From a virus: a DNA stretch of 47,429 nt. The notes beneath the pieces are model-generated. The model did no database searches and was not told the origin of the DNA. It saw only the letters and a list, made by a program, of their open reading frames with translations. Shown one piece after another: positions 1 through 6,417 of this stretch (the stretch's first letter is position 1; each line of letters starts with the position of its first letter). The translations under genes and the position numbers were made by a program. The stretch is from positions 1 to 47,429 of IMG/VR virus record IMGVR_UViG_3300044946_000155. One strand, 5' to 3'.

Positions 1-32
1 CGACTCGTCACAGTGACGGTTACATATTAAGA

Positions 33-131
33 TTCCTGTTTTATCCTTACTTTTCCGCATTTTTCCTGCCTTTCGCGCACCATTCGCGTGCTAATCGCTT
101 GCTAATTTCCTATTTATTCCATTCAATTCCT
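33..131. repeat. Helically phased TTCCT / TTCGC short repeats
   Basis: TTCCT-like words begin at 33, 43, 53 and 63, exactly 10 bases apart. Three TTCGC-like words follow at 11-base spacing (about 72, 83, 94). Then come TTTCC/ATTCC words ending at 110, 120 and 130. Similar phased arrays lie at 43333-43376 and 47341-47370. Such phasing puts each word on the same DNA face, as in protein-binding iterons of origins or centromeres; which one applies here is inference. Confidence 0.6.
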
Positions 132-208
132 ACATTATCTTTAGATTTTTTATTTGCTTTGCTTTGTTCGATATGCGGCAATTCCCCCGTATTTCTTAGA
201 TTTTTTAG

Positions 209-245
209 TTGCAATCTATAAAGTTATAAGCCTATAGTCATTTTC
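209..245 (+). promoter_or_regulatory. Promoter with CTATAGG-like operator (site A), probably leaderless
   Basis: TTGCAA (209-214), an 18-base spacer and TATAGT (233-238) make a sigma70-like promoter. The expected start point is about 245, next to the ATG at 246, and there is no Shine-Dalgarno, so the first gene may be leaderless. TTATAAG-C-CTATAG overlaps the -10 and resembles the repeats at 1667, 3625 and 5585. Confidence 0.5.
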
Positions 246-509
246 ATGAATAACGAACTGGCCTTTGGTCCTCTCAAACTCACTCAAGCAACTGCTAAGA
301 AGTTCTTACAGTCAATCGCCTGCACATTCCGCAAAACAGAGTACGGCGAATATCGCGTCAATCTCGTCGGGTCTACTGAATCGTCTGCTTACTACGCAGA
401 CTCACTCGAAGACGCTGTAAATACAGGCGTCTATATGCGTGAGTTCGCATCCAGATTGCATCCAGACTTCGTTTGCATCGCAACTGGAAGCACGTCAGGA
501 CAGAAGTAA
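246..509 (+). CDS. Small protein of unknown function ending in a duplicated AAA+ sensor-1 segment
   Basis: 87 aa, first gene of the + strand early operon. I do not recognise the first 70 residues. The last 17, from LHPDFVCIATG onward, nearly copy residues 246-259 of the next gene's product, where they form the sensor-1 strand of an AAA+ domain. At DNA level 457-494 matches 1267-1304 with two mismatches in 38, in the same codon phase. The tail is therefore probably a recombination scar that replaced the original C-terminus. The ATG has no ribosome binding site and sits about one base from the predicted transcription start, so leaderless translation is likely. Confidence 0.65.
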   Translation: MNNELAFGPLKLTQATAKKFLQSIACTFRKTEYGEYRVNLVGSTESSAYYADSLEDAVNTGVYMREFASRLHPDFVCIATGSTSGQK

Positions 510-512
510 AAA

Positions 513-531
513 TCTAAAAGGAGATTTTAGA
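513..531 (+). promoter_or_regulatory. Hairpin presenting the Shine-Dalgarno of the AAA+ gene in its loop
   Basis: TCTAAAA (513-519), loop GGAGA (520-524) and TTTTAGA (525-531) form a perfect 7-bp inverted repeat. The loop is the ribosome binding site for the ATG at 534. The stem is made of the TCTAAAA junction motif and its inverse. The structure could expose or mask the site; that is inference. Confidence 0.5.
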
Positions 532-533
532 AA

Positions 534-1661
534 ATGCTAGCAAGAGAGAATGTAACGTGCTTCCAGTGCAGCGAAGTCATTCGCGCTGGAATAGATGAGC
601 GCAAGTATGCCAGACGCGGCGAACACGTTGGGAAAAGCTTCCATGAGCATTGCTACAGCGTGTTTTTCGAGAGCGAGTCTGCTTTAATCCAGACGCAACC
701 AAACACGAATGGCGATGGATTAGCGGCGATACTGGCAACCACTTTGCAGCCCTATTTGACGCTACAGCGCGAAGAAATAACCGAGGAGCTAGAGTCAAGG
801 ATTCAAGAGATTGTCGAAGATGCAATCGCCAATATCCCAAAACAGATTCAGACGGTTTATATCCAACATGGCGAAACGCTGGGAACTGTAGACGGCCACA
901 AACATGAGCATTACGACTTGTTAGTCCGCCTTGTACAGAAACGGAAGCATATTTACCTGTATGGCGAAGCGGGAAGCGGGAAAAGCTCTGTAGCGCGTCA
1001 AATTGCCAAGATGCTAAAGCTAGATTTTAGATATCTGGCATTACAGGCACAAATGCAGGAATCTCGCATTATGGGCTACGTTTCGCCTATTACAAACAAG
1101 TATGTCGCGTCTGATTTTTATCGCTGCTATGTAAACGGTGGAGTGTTCCTTTTAGATGAACTGGAACTAGGAAACGATAATCTCATCGCTTCGCTCAATG
1201 GTGCGCTAGCGAATAAGCAGTGTGCTTTTCCGACCGGCGAGAATGGCGAAGGCGGATTACAAAACATGCATCCAGACTTCGTATGCATCGCAACTGGAAA
1301 CACGGCCGGGTATGGCGCGGATATTACGTACAGCGCGCGGCGCGCGTTGGATGGTTCCACACGTGATAGATTCTGCTACCTGCAATGGGATACAGACAAG
1401 ACTCTTGAAAAGCAGCTTGCAGGGCAGTATGGAAGTCATGCAGAAGCATGGGCGCGTTGGGTTCAAAACATGCGCGAATTGGCGAAAACTGTAGCGCGAA
1501 AGCTCGTAATTTCGCAGCGTGCTTCAATCGAGGGCGCAGACTTGCTAGCGTCTGGATTCAGCGTAGCGCAATGCGCCGATATGCTAGTGTTTCGCGGGAT
1601 TGACGCAAACACAAAGCAAAATTTGCTTGCAAGCTATCCATTGCCAGTAATCGCAATTTAA
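534..1661 (+). CDS. MoxR/CobS-like AAA+ ATPase with N-terminal Cys/His cluster
   Basis: 375 aa. Residues 9-40 hold a possible zinc site (C9xxC12, then H37, H39, C40). A helical linker runs to about 110, then an AAA+ core: Walker A GEAGSGKS at 144-151, Walker B GGVFLLDELE at 202-211, sensor-1 CIATGNT at 251-257, and arginines around 270-278 as possible fingers. This pattern fits the MoxR/CobS branch, whose members remodel partner proteins and usually pair with a von Willebrand A protein. The next gene is the likely partner. Translation should start at 534, behind GGAGA held in a hairpin loop. The actual substrate is unknown. Confidence 0.85.
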   Translation: MLARENVTCFQCSEVIRAGIDERKYARRGEHVGKSFHEHCYSVFFESESALIQTQPNTNGDGLAAILATTLQPYLTLQREEITEELESRIQEIVEDAIANIPKQIQTVYIQHGETLGTVDGHKHEHYDLLVRLVQKRKHIYLYGEAGSGKSSVARQIAKMLKLDFRYLALQAQMQESRIMGYVSPITNKYVASDFYRCYVNGGVFLLDELELGNDNLIASLNGALANKQCAFPTGENGEGGLQNMHPDFVCIATGNTAGYGADITYSARRALDGSTRDRFCYLQWDTDKTLEKQLAGQYGSHAEAWARWVQNMRELAKTVARKLVISQRASIEGADLLASGFSVAQCADMLVFRGIDANTKQNLLASYPLPVIAI

Positions 1662-1681
1662 GATACTATAGGGCTATAGGA
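1641..1681 (+). promoter_or_regulatory. Promoter with CTATAGG tandem operator (site B)
   Basis: TTGCCA (1641-1646), 17 bases and TACTAT (1664-1669) form a plausible promoter at the end of the AAA+ gene. It overlaps the tandem repeat CTATAGGGCTATAGG (1666-1680), whose last AGGA may also serve as ribosome binding site for the ATG at 1687. Confidence 0.5.
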
Positions 1682-1686
1682 ATCAT

Positions 1687-2529
1687 ATGGGACGCAAGAG
1701 AACATTTCCGAATCGAGCAGCGCGTTTGCCGTTAGATACGACGGCAAACGCTGATAGAAACGAAACGATTAGCATCTCAGAGCTACAGAGCATTTTTCGG
1801 GATATGGTGAGTGCAAACCGGGAAGGATACAGCTCTAACGATATGTCCGACCGCGATGGATTTTTCGGCGGAATGCTTCCAAGCGAAGCTTTAGACGCGC
1901 TGGAAAATGGATGGAAAAATGCTCCTGCCATCTCAGAACTGAGCATTCCGGCATTGCCAGCGCGTATAGATGAGACGGTTTTCTATAACGATGTTTGCGG
2001 AGATGTTTTAGATATCGGAGCGTATTGTGCAGGCTTGCCAGAATGCTTAATTCAAACCGAAACACGGCAGACGGTCGGAACTAAAATTCTTAGATTTGCC
2101 GTGGAAATAGGAGGGAGTTGGGCTATCCCAGCGCATGCAATGCGTCACCGTGGAACGGCAATGGTAGCCCTGATAAACGCGCTGGAATTGTCCGGTTATT
2201 CCGTTGAATTGACGATCATCCGAAGCTTCGCAGAGGACTACGGGGACGGCACAAAGCACGTTTACTTGATTCCGATCAAACAAGCTGGCGAAGTGTTAAA
2301 CATGCCACTCGTACAGTTCGCAATCGGCCATCCATCATTCTTTCGGCGCTGCTTATTCGGACTATCAGAGCACAAAATGGGCAAGTCTATGCACGAATCT
2401 AAGGCGAAGACTACGAACTATAAACCGGAAGGATTCATACACTTCAGTCACACGGACGGTTTGAGCAATAGCGAAGCCGAGTCCCTGAAGTGGGCGGAGA
2501 GCATGGTTGCAACGCTCTCCGCTGAGTAG
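1687..2529 (+). CDS. Conserved phage protein, probable partner of the AAA+ ATPase
   Basis: 280 aa. I recognise it only as a conserved phage-type protein found next to MoxR-like ATPases. A stretch near residues 150-185 (GSWAIPAHAMRHRGTAMVAL followed by a hydrophobic strand) looks like an alternating helix/strand domain similar to von Willebrand A partners, but no clear metal-site DxSxS is visible. It lies 25 bases after the ATPase gene with its own promoter-like CTATAGG repeat, so both joint and separate expression are possible. A partner role to the ATPase is inferred from position and loose fold resemblance. Confidence 0.6.
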   Translation: MGRKRTFPNRAARLPLDTTANADRNETISISELQSIFRDMVSANREGYSSNDMSDRDGFFGGMLPSEALDALENGWKNAPAISELSIPALPARIDETVFYNDVCGDVLDIGAYCAGLPECLIQTETRQTVGTKILRFAVEIGGSWAIPAHAMRHRGTAMVALINALELSGYSVELTIIRSFAEDYGDGTKHVYLIPIKQAGEVLNMPLVQFAIGHPSFFRRCLFGLSEHKMGKSMHESKAKTTNYKPEGFIHFSHTDGLSNSEAESLKWAESMVATLSAE

Positions 2530-2532
2530 CGC

Positions 2533-2588
2533 GCGTTTATGCGTCTACTCAAGGCCTCTCCAGAGGCTTTGAGTAGACGCATAAACGC
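2533..2588 (+). repeat. Near-perfect 27-bp inverted repeat (long hairpin)
   Basis: Arms 2533-2559 and 2562-2588 pair over 27 bases with one G-T and a two-base loop (CC). It starts three bases after the stop codon of the preceding gene. No T-run follows, so it is not a standard terminator. It could be an RNase III site, a transcript-end stabiliser or a recombination site. Confidence 0.85.
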
Positions 2589-2620
2589 CTAGTAAAAAAC
2601 TAAAAAGGGAGAAAACAGGA

Positions 2621-2881
2621 ATGGACACAAAGCAAACAAGACAGGAGCTTAACGCGGCGATGAAGCTATATGCGTCGTATGGTGCGATGGACTCAGAAGG
2701 CTTTTACGCTTTAGAGCGAATCGAGGATGCAATCGAAAACGGCAAACCGTTTCCACTCAAAGGTTCGAATCCGTGGGAACTATACCAGAGCGTACCGGGA
2801 TGGGACGCTGCACACACGGCGCTGATGATCACAGGCGAGAAATACTGGCGAGCGGCCATCACACAAAAACTCGGACTGTAA
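2621..2881 (+). CDS. Small protein of unknown function (86 aa)
   Basis: Mostly helical and soluble, with no motif I recognise. GGGAG lies 9-14 bases before the ATG, directly after an AAAAAACTAAAAA junction. The stop codon runs straight into the repeated leader that precedes the clamp-loader-like gene, so it is co-transcribed with that gene. Confidence 0.7.
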   Translation: MDTKQTRQELNAAMKLYASYGAMDSEGFYALERIEDAIENGKPFPLKGSNPWELYQSVPGWDAAHTALMITGEKYWRAAITQKLGL

Positions 2882-2890
2882 AACTAAAAA

Positions 2891-2936
2891 ATCTAAAACC
2901 AGTTCCGCCTGATGGCGAGAGAACGGAGCAAGCAAA
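2891..2936 (+). promoter_or_regulatory. Repeated translation leader, copy 1
   Basis: Consensus: ATCTAAAACCAG, then a CGCC-xxxx-GGCG hairpin, then GAGAGAACGGAGCAA and the ATG. This copy has loop TGAT where copies 2-4 have AGAC, while the CGCC/GGCG stem is kept. GGAG is the ribosome binding site for 2937. Confidence 0.7.
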
Positions 2937-3608
2937 ATGGATCTTTTCGGCAATAACAATCAAGGCAATCAAGGCGAGTTGAGATTCCCGGCAACACTCG
3001 CAGAGCGGTACAGACCGCAAACCATTGACGGGTTTATCGGACTGGACAAAGCTAAAAAGTTTATGTCTGGACTGCTTAGGAATCCCAAAGAATCGTCCTG
3101 GCTATTCGTGGGCCCGTCCGGTACAGGTAAAACATCTATGGCTTTAGCTTTGGCCGCGATGATTCCGGCGGAGCTGCACCATATCCCGAGTCAAAACTGC
3201 AACCTCGAAACAATCGAGCGCGTGCATCGCACATGCCACTATGTCCCCGCCGCAGGTAAAAACTATCACTTAGTTTTAGTTGACGAAGCGGATCGCATGA
3301 CCGACGCGGCACAGATCGCGCTGCTCTCCAAGCTGGACGGCACAGACACAGCGCCAAATACCATCTGGATTTTTACCTGCAACGCGATAGACCGACTGGA
3401 AGGACGTTTCCTCTCGCGTCACTTTCAAGTCGATTTTTCGAGCTACGGCATGGCGAAGGATGCCGCGTCTCTGCTAGAGGACATCTGGAACGAAGAGGCA
3501 CCAGACGATGCGAGCACGCCGAATTTTAGCCGCATCGTCAAGGAAGCGAATAACAATATCCGCGAAGCACTGATGAAGCTTGAAATGGAATTGATGCTTG
3601 TCTCTTGA
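2937..3608 (+). CDS. Clamp-loader-like AAA+ ATPase (RFC small subunit/DnaX-type core)
   Basis: 223 aa. The opening LAERYRPQTIDGFIG is typical of clamp-loader subunits. Walker A is GPSGTGKT at 59-66, Walker B LVLVDEAD at 112-118, sensor-1 asparagine at 149 and an SR pair at 160-161 in the arginine-finger position. The protein ends soon after the AAA+ lid, so the C-terminal collar domain of true clamp loaders is missing or very short. No DNA polymerase or sliding clamp is encoded in the window, so it must work with host proteins or in another remodelling task. A leader copy with GGAG precedes the ATG. Confidence 0.8.
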   Translation: MDLFGNNNQGNQGELRFPATLAERYRPQTIDGFIGLDKAKKFMSGLLRNPKESSWLFVGPSGTGKTSMALALAAMIPAELHHIPSQNCNLETIERVHRTCHYVPAAGKNYHLVLVDEADRMTDAAQIALLSKLDGTDTAPNTIWIFTCNAIDRLEGRFLSRHFQVDFSSYGMAKDAASLLEDIWNEEAPDDASTPNFSRIVKEANNNIREALMKLEMELMLVS

Positions 3609-3640
3609 CAGGCATCACAATTTCCTATAGGACTATAATC
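3605..3640 (+). promoter_or_regulatory. Promoter-like region with CTATAGG operator (site C)
   Basis: TTGACA at 3605-3610 is a perfect -35. CCTATAGGACTATAATC (3624-3640) holds the operator-like repeat and a perfect TATAAT (3634-3639). The spacings of 15 bases to TATAGG and 23 to TATAAT are both off the optimum, so the true -10 is unclear. Confidence 0.45.
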
Positions 3641-3662
3641 ATATAGACGGGAGGGCTACACA

Positions 3663-3884
3663 ATGCCGGTTAAATACGAGGTTGAAGTAGACATAGACTT
3701 TAAGCTTTTACGCAAACAGAAGAGAGTCCTCATCTCACTTGCCAGCGACAAGCGCGTACGTACCAGCAAAAGCCGAGTGGACGCACTGGAAGGAATTATC
3801 AATCTAATCGATCACATGCAGGATGCCGCAGTGGATTCAGGCGCGGCATCTGAAGACACGGTTTTCGGTTCGGAAAATATCTAA
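3663..3884 (+). CDS. Small basic/helical protein of unknown function (73 aa)
   Basis: The N-terminal strand VKYEVEVDIDFKLL is followed by a basic helix. No known domain. GGGAGGG at 3650-3656 is a good ribosome binding site. The 3' end TCGGAAAATATCTAAAAACT (3870-3889) recurs with one mismatch at the end of the next gene (4051-4070), so the junction itself has been copied. Confidence 0.65.
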   Translation: MPVKYEVEVDIDFKLLRKQKRVLISLASDKRVRTSKSRVDALEGIINLIDHMQDAAVDSGAASEDTVFGSENI

Positions 3885-3906
3885 AAACTTTAGGAGGGAA
3901 GAACAG

Positions 3907-4065
3907 ATGAACAGGTTTCTCAACTATTACGAATGCAATCACGAAGGACGGTTGGCCGCTGACCGTCCAGCCGCGATGTGGCAAGACGAATCCGAATGCA
4001 CAAACAACGACAAATGCCCCGTCTGCAACGCAGAGATTGAGCCGTACAAATCGGAAGATATCTAA
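3907..4065 (+). CDS. Small zinc-ribbon-like protein (52 aa)
   Basis: Starts at ATG 3907 behind TAGGAGGG. Cysteines and histidine in YECNHEG, SEC and KCPVCN resemble a treble-clef or zinc ribbon of the phage/plasmid small-protein type. Function unknown; nucleic-acid binding is possible. Confidence 0.65.
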   Translation: MNRFLNYYECNHEGRLAADRPAAMWQDESECTNNDKCPVCNAEIEPYKSEDI

Positions 4066-4086
4066 AAACTAAAAAGGAGAATGGAC

Positions 4087-4575
4087 ATGGACACAACACG
4101 CGAAGGACTGTCATACGAATGGAAAGTAGGGGGGCCGTGGGATACAGAGGCTATCTGCGTGCTCTATCGCAGGCCGGGATTTACAGACGCCCAGATTGAA
4201 GACGCGAAGCAGGAAATTAGCTGGCACGTAGACGTGTACGCCTTTGAAGTGGTTGAGCCGAAATCTGGAGGATACGCCGAGGACATCATCGAAGACGCGG
4301 CAGACTATGACGCTATAGAAGTGCATGGCGTTCGTGACATCGCGCCTCCAGAGGTAGCAGCCGACGGAAGTACGATCTGCGAAGTAGACGACGACAATCC
4401 GCAATTCTTTAGCGTTTACGTGCATCTGGTACAGGGCGGAGTCGAGTGCATTGGAGACTTTGAAACGCGGACGGGGGCGCGGGATTATGCCCTGCGGATT
4501 CACCGTCAATTCGGCTGGACGGTCTTCAACTACGTTGACAGCATGAACGAACCGGAACACATCGCGGGAGCCTAA
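4087..4575 (+). CDS. Acidic protein of unknown function (162 aa)
   Basis: Rich in Asp and Glu, with no motif I recognise. Two ATGs are possible, 4081 and 4087. AAGGAGA ends directly before 4081, so 4087 has the better spacing. The stop codon is only three bases before a hammerhead ribozyme, so this gene's 3' end would be made by ribozyme cleavage 31 bases past the stop. Confidence 0.7.
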   Translation: MDTTREGLSYEWKVGGPWDTEAICVLYRRPGFTDAQIEDAKQEISWHVDVYAFEVVEPKSGGYAEDIIEDAADYDAIEVHGVRDIAPPEVAADGSTICEVDDDNPQFFSVYVHLVQGGVECIGDFETRTGARDYALRIHRQFGWTVFNYVDSMNEPEHIAGA

Positions 4576-4577
4576 AA

Positions 4578-4635
4578 GGACGAAACGCGGATTCGTTTTC
4601 CGCGTCCGGGCGTAAAGCGTCCCGCTGACGAGTCC
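4578..4635 (+). ncRNA. Type II hammerhead ribozyme
   Basis: All core parts are present in the order of a circularly permuted type II hammerhead. Stem II 5' strand GGAC (4578-4581), GAAA (4582-4585), stem III ACGCGG/CCGCGT (4585-4590 with 4600-4605), cleavage triplet GTC with C17 at 4606, stem I CGGG-CG/CG-CCCG (4607-4624, one bulged T), CTGACGA (4625-4631) and stem II 3' strand GTCC (4632-4635). Predicted self-cleavage is between 4606 and 4607. It lies between two co-directional genes and would split the early polycistronic mRNA. Hammerheads are known in phage genomes, but the role at this place is open. Confidence 0.9.
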
Positions 4636-4665
4636 AAGTCAGAACCTAAAACGGAGGGGAAACAT

Positions 4666-4833
4666 ATGGAAAACGAACTCAAGCCTCATGAACAGGCGCT
4701 CATTGACCTTCTTTGGGATTACCTCAAGAAAGACCCTGAGCATAAGGACAGGCGACAAACCGGTTTCGGAACAAAGACGAAGATTGGCCTAGTGGCTAGC
4801 ATCAATCGAATTATCGCGGAGGCGCGCCAGTGA
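4666..4833 (+). CDS. Small protein of unknown function (55 aa), first gene after the hammerhead
   Basis: Starts MENELKPHEQ, charged and helical. CTAAAACGGAGGGG gives a strong ribosome binding site 7 bases before the ATG. After ribozyme cleavage at 4606 this would be the first gene on the 3' fragment, with a 59-base leader. The stop overlaps the GTG start of the next gene (GTGA). Confidence 0.65.
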   Translation: MENELKPHEQALIDLLWDYLKKDPEHKDRRQTGFGTKTKIGLVASINRIIAEARQ

Positions 4834-5045
4834 AGCTTGTCATTGAAGTTGAGATAGGCGGCAATGGGCTGCTGTCGCTGCACGATGCGCTCGAAGTCAT
4901 AACAGCAAGCATGAACGACTTTGGGTATCACCACAACGGTACACGCGGCGTAGTCGAACCCTCTAATGGTGCGCTGATTTACACGCCTGCGGGTGCAATC
5001 GTTGGTAATTGGGATGTCTTCAGCGCAAGCGAAGACGACGATTAA
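4830..5045 (+). CDS. Small protein of unknown function, GTG start (71 aa)
   Basis: Overlaps the previous gene by GTGA, which indicates translational coupling; GGAGG lies 7-11 bases upstream. The beginning MKLVIEVEIGG is a beta strand; the end is acidic. The size and build resemble small alpha/beta phage proteins without assigned function. Confidence 0.65.
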   Translation: MKLVIEVEIGGNGLLSLHDALEVITASMNDFGYHHNGTRGVVEPSNGALIYTPAGAIVGNWDVFSASEDDD

Positions 5046-5046
5046 A

Positions 5047-5093
5047 AAATCTAAAACCAGTCCGCCAGACGGCGAGAGAACGGAGCAAGTGAA
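5047..5093 (+). promoter_or_regulatory. Repeated translation leader, copy 2
   Basis: AAATCTAAAACCAG, then the CGCC-AGAC-GGCG hairpin (5063-5074), then GAGAGAACGGAGCAA. Nearly identical to copies 1, 3 and 4. Supplies GGAG for the ATG at 5094. Confidence 0.75.
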
Positions 5094-5267
5094 ATGCAGA
5101 AACGAACTGAACCTTTTACAGTCGGAGAATTGCAACGCCTGCTAGACAACTGCGACCCCAACGCAGTTATCAAGTTCGCTGGCTGGCAATGCGTCCACAC
5201 TTTAACAGTCTGCGAAACGTGGCGATCCAGCGAAGGCGCAGTCATCACATTTGAAGAAATCAACTAA
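5094..5267 (+). CDS. Small conserved phage-type protein (57 aa)
   Basis: MQKRTEPFTVGELQRLLDNC followed by DPNAVIKF and a C-terminal strand. This layout (helix LxxLLxxxxPxAxVxF, then strands) matches a widespread family of 60-80 residue phage/plasmid proteins with no assigned function. Translation is set by leader copy 2. Confidence 0.7.
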   Translation: MQKRTEPFTVGELQRLLDNCDPNAVIKFAGWQCVHTLTVCETWRSSEGAVITFEEIN

Positions 5268-5281
5268 AGGAGAATCTAAAA

Positions 5282-5581
5282 ATGCCAATGCCACCAGCGA
5301 AATTTCAACTCGGGCAATGCTGCTCAACTCGCGGCGCAATCACCGCGCTCGAAGCCACAGGCGAGGCACCTATCGTCTACCTTGCACGCCACAGCTCCGG
5401 TGATTGGGGCGACCTGAGCGGCGACGACAAAGCACGCAATGACGCCGCGCTCATCCCGAACGAAGACGGCGAGTGCGAGCGGATTCTAAGCGCGTATCAC
5501 CTGAAAGACGGGACGAAAATCTGGGTGATTACGGAATGGGATCGGTCGGTTACGACGATTCTTCTACCCAGCGAATACTAG
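5282..5581 (+). CDS. Conserved plasmid-associated protein (99 aa)
   Basis: The core ARHSSGDWGDLSGDDKARN and the end DGTKIWVITEWDRSVTTIL are the signature of a small protein common on plasmids, integrative elements and some phages. The biochemical role is not established. Its presence agrees with a plasmid-like lifestyle. GGAGA lies 7-11 bases before the ATG. Confidence 0.75.
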   Translation: MPMPPAKFQLGQCCSTRGAITALEATGEAPIVYLARHSSGDWGDLSGDDKARNDAALIPNEDGECERILSAYHLKDGTKIWVITEWDRSVTTILLPSEY

Positions 5582-5584
5582 AAT

Positions 5585-5600
5585 CCTATAGGGTGATAGG
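5585..5600 (+). promoter_or_regulatory. CTATAGG operator-like repeat (site D)
   Basis: CCTATAGGGTGATAGG lies just before the RHH gene at 5624. With sites A-C the consensus is CTATAGG-N-YRATAGG, 8-base steps. The placement suggests autoregulation by the downstream RHH protein; this is inference. Confidence 0.5.
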
Positions 5601-5623
5601 ATACCCAACAGAAGGGAAACTGA

Positions 5624-5827
5624 ATGCCAACGAAAACTAAAAAGACTAAGACGGCGGCTTCCACCAACGACGGGCGCGTATTGATTGGCGGCTTCTTTGC
5701 GCCAGAGGTACGCATGGAACTGAAAATGATCTGCGCGGCGAGGGGAATAACCCTGCAAGCCTTGCTCACCGAGGGAATTAATCTAATCCTGGCAAAGTAC
5801 GGCGACAAGAAAAAGAGAATCGCCTAA
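5624..5827 (+). CDS. Ribbon-helix-helix DNA-binding protein (ParG/CopG-like, 67 aa)
   Basis: A basic disordered start (KTKKTKTAAS) is followed by strand RVLIGGFFAPE and two helices, VRMELKMICAARGI and LQALLTEGINLILAKYG. This is the ParG/CopG layout: strand for base contacts, then helix-turn-helix dimer core. Such proteins repress their own operons by binding 7-8 base tandem repeats, and site D sits 24-39 bases upstream. Good ribosome binding site GAAGGG. A second RHH protein is encoded next to parA at 45768, so this one may be a separate regulator. Confidence 0.75.
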   Translation: MPTKTKKTKTAASTNDGRVLIGGFFAPEVRMELKMICAARGITLQALLTEGINLILAKYGDKKKRIA

Positions 5828-5880
5828 AATCTAAAACCTTAAACCAGTCCGCCAGACGGCGAGAAAGACGGGAAACGAAA
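5828..5880 (+). promoter_or_regulatory. Repeated translation leader, copy 3
   Basis: AATCTAAAACC, a short insert TTAAA, then CCAGTCCGCCAGACGGCGAG with the CGCC/GGCG hairpin, and GACGGGAAACGAA before the ATG at 5881. Confidence 0.7.
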
Positions 5881-6408
5881 ATGAAAATCACAGTTTGGAC
5901 ACTAGCAAGCGACGACGACAGCGGAACACAAGCCAGCGTTTTTTCCAACGAGTACGCGGCTGAACAAGCGTACTTCGAGGCCATTTTTACCGAGGAAGGC
6001 CCGACCCAGCGAGAAGCGAGGAAGGCTCTGGACTCCGGCGATTATGACGAACTGCACGACATCGCGCAGAAGTATTTAGAGGGCAGCTTAGATACATACA
6101 ACATCGACTCTCAGGTGGTCGAGGTGCAACCCGAGGCCGAACCGAATCGCGCAGCCTTGAATTCCCTGCCATCCGACCCCGAGGACATGAACGACGAACG
6201 CGCGTATTGGGCGGGTGAGACGCTGGCATATTTCACTAGAACCTACGGCGAGCAGGAAGGCGGCGACCGTCAGAACTTGGCCGATCTGCTGGCCGATCTA
6301 GCTCACTACTGTGACCGCAACAGCCTGAAGCTCGACGAGTGCCTTGCCACGGCTCGGATGAACTATGCAGCCGAAACCGACGAGCAGGGGGCGCAGTTTG
6401 ACCGCTAA
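5881..6408 (+). CDS. Two-part acidic protein of unknown function (175 aa)
   Basis: The first ~80 residues (MKITVWTLASDDDSG onward) resemble small phage/plasmid proteins that begin with a strand and an acidic helix. Residues ~100-165 form a helical part (AYWAGETLAYFTRTYG, LADLLADLAHYCDRN) that looks like a separate conserved helical domain. It may be a fusion of two small proteins. Function unknown. Translation depends on leader copy 3. Confidence 0.65.
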   Translation: MKITVWTLASDDDSGTQASVFSNEYAAEQAYFEAIFTEEGPTQREARKALDSGDYDELHDIAQKYLEGSLDTYNIDSQVVEVQPEAEPNRAALNSLPSDPEDMNDERAYWAGETLAYFTRTYGEQEGGDRQNLADLLADLAHYCDRNSLKLDECLATARMNYAAETDEQGAQFDR

Positions 6409-6417
6409 CGCCCACCA

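Noticed and set aside
4111-4560. 149-codon frame on the - strand
   Set aside because: Antisense shadow of the 162-aa gene, which has a proper ribosome binding site and junctions.
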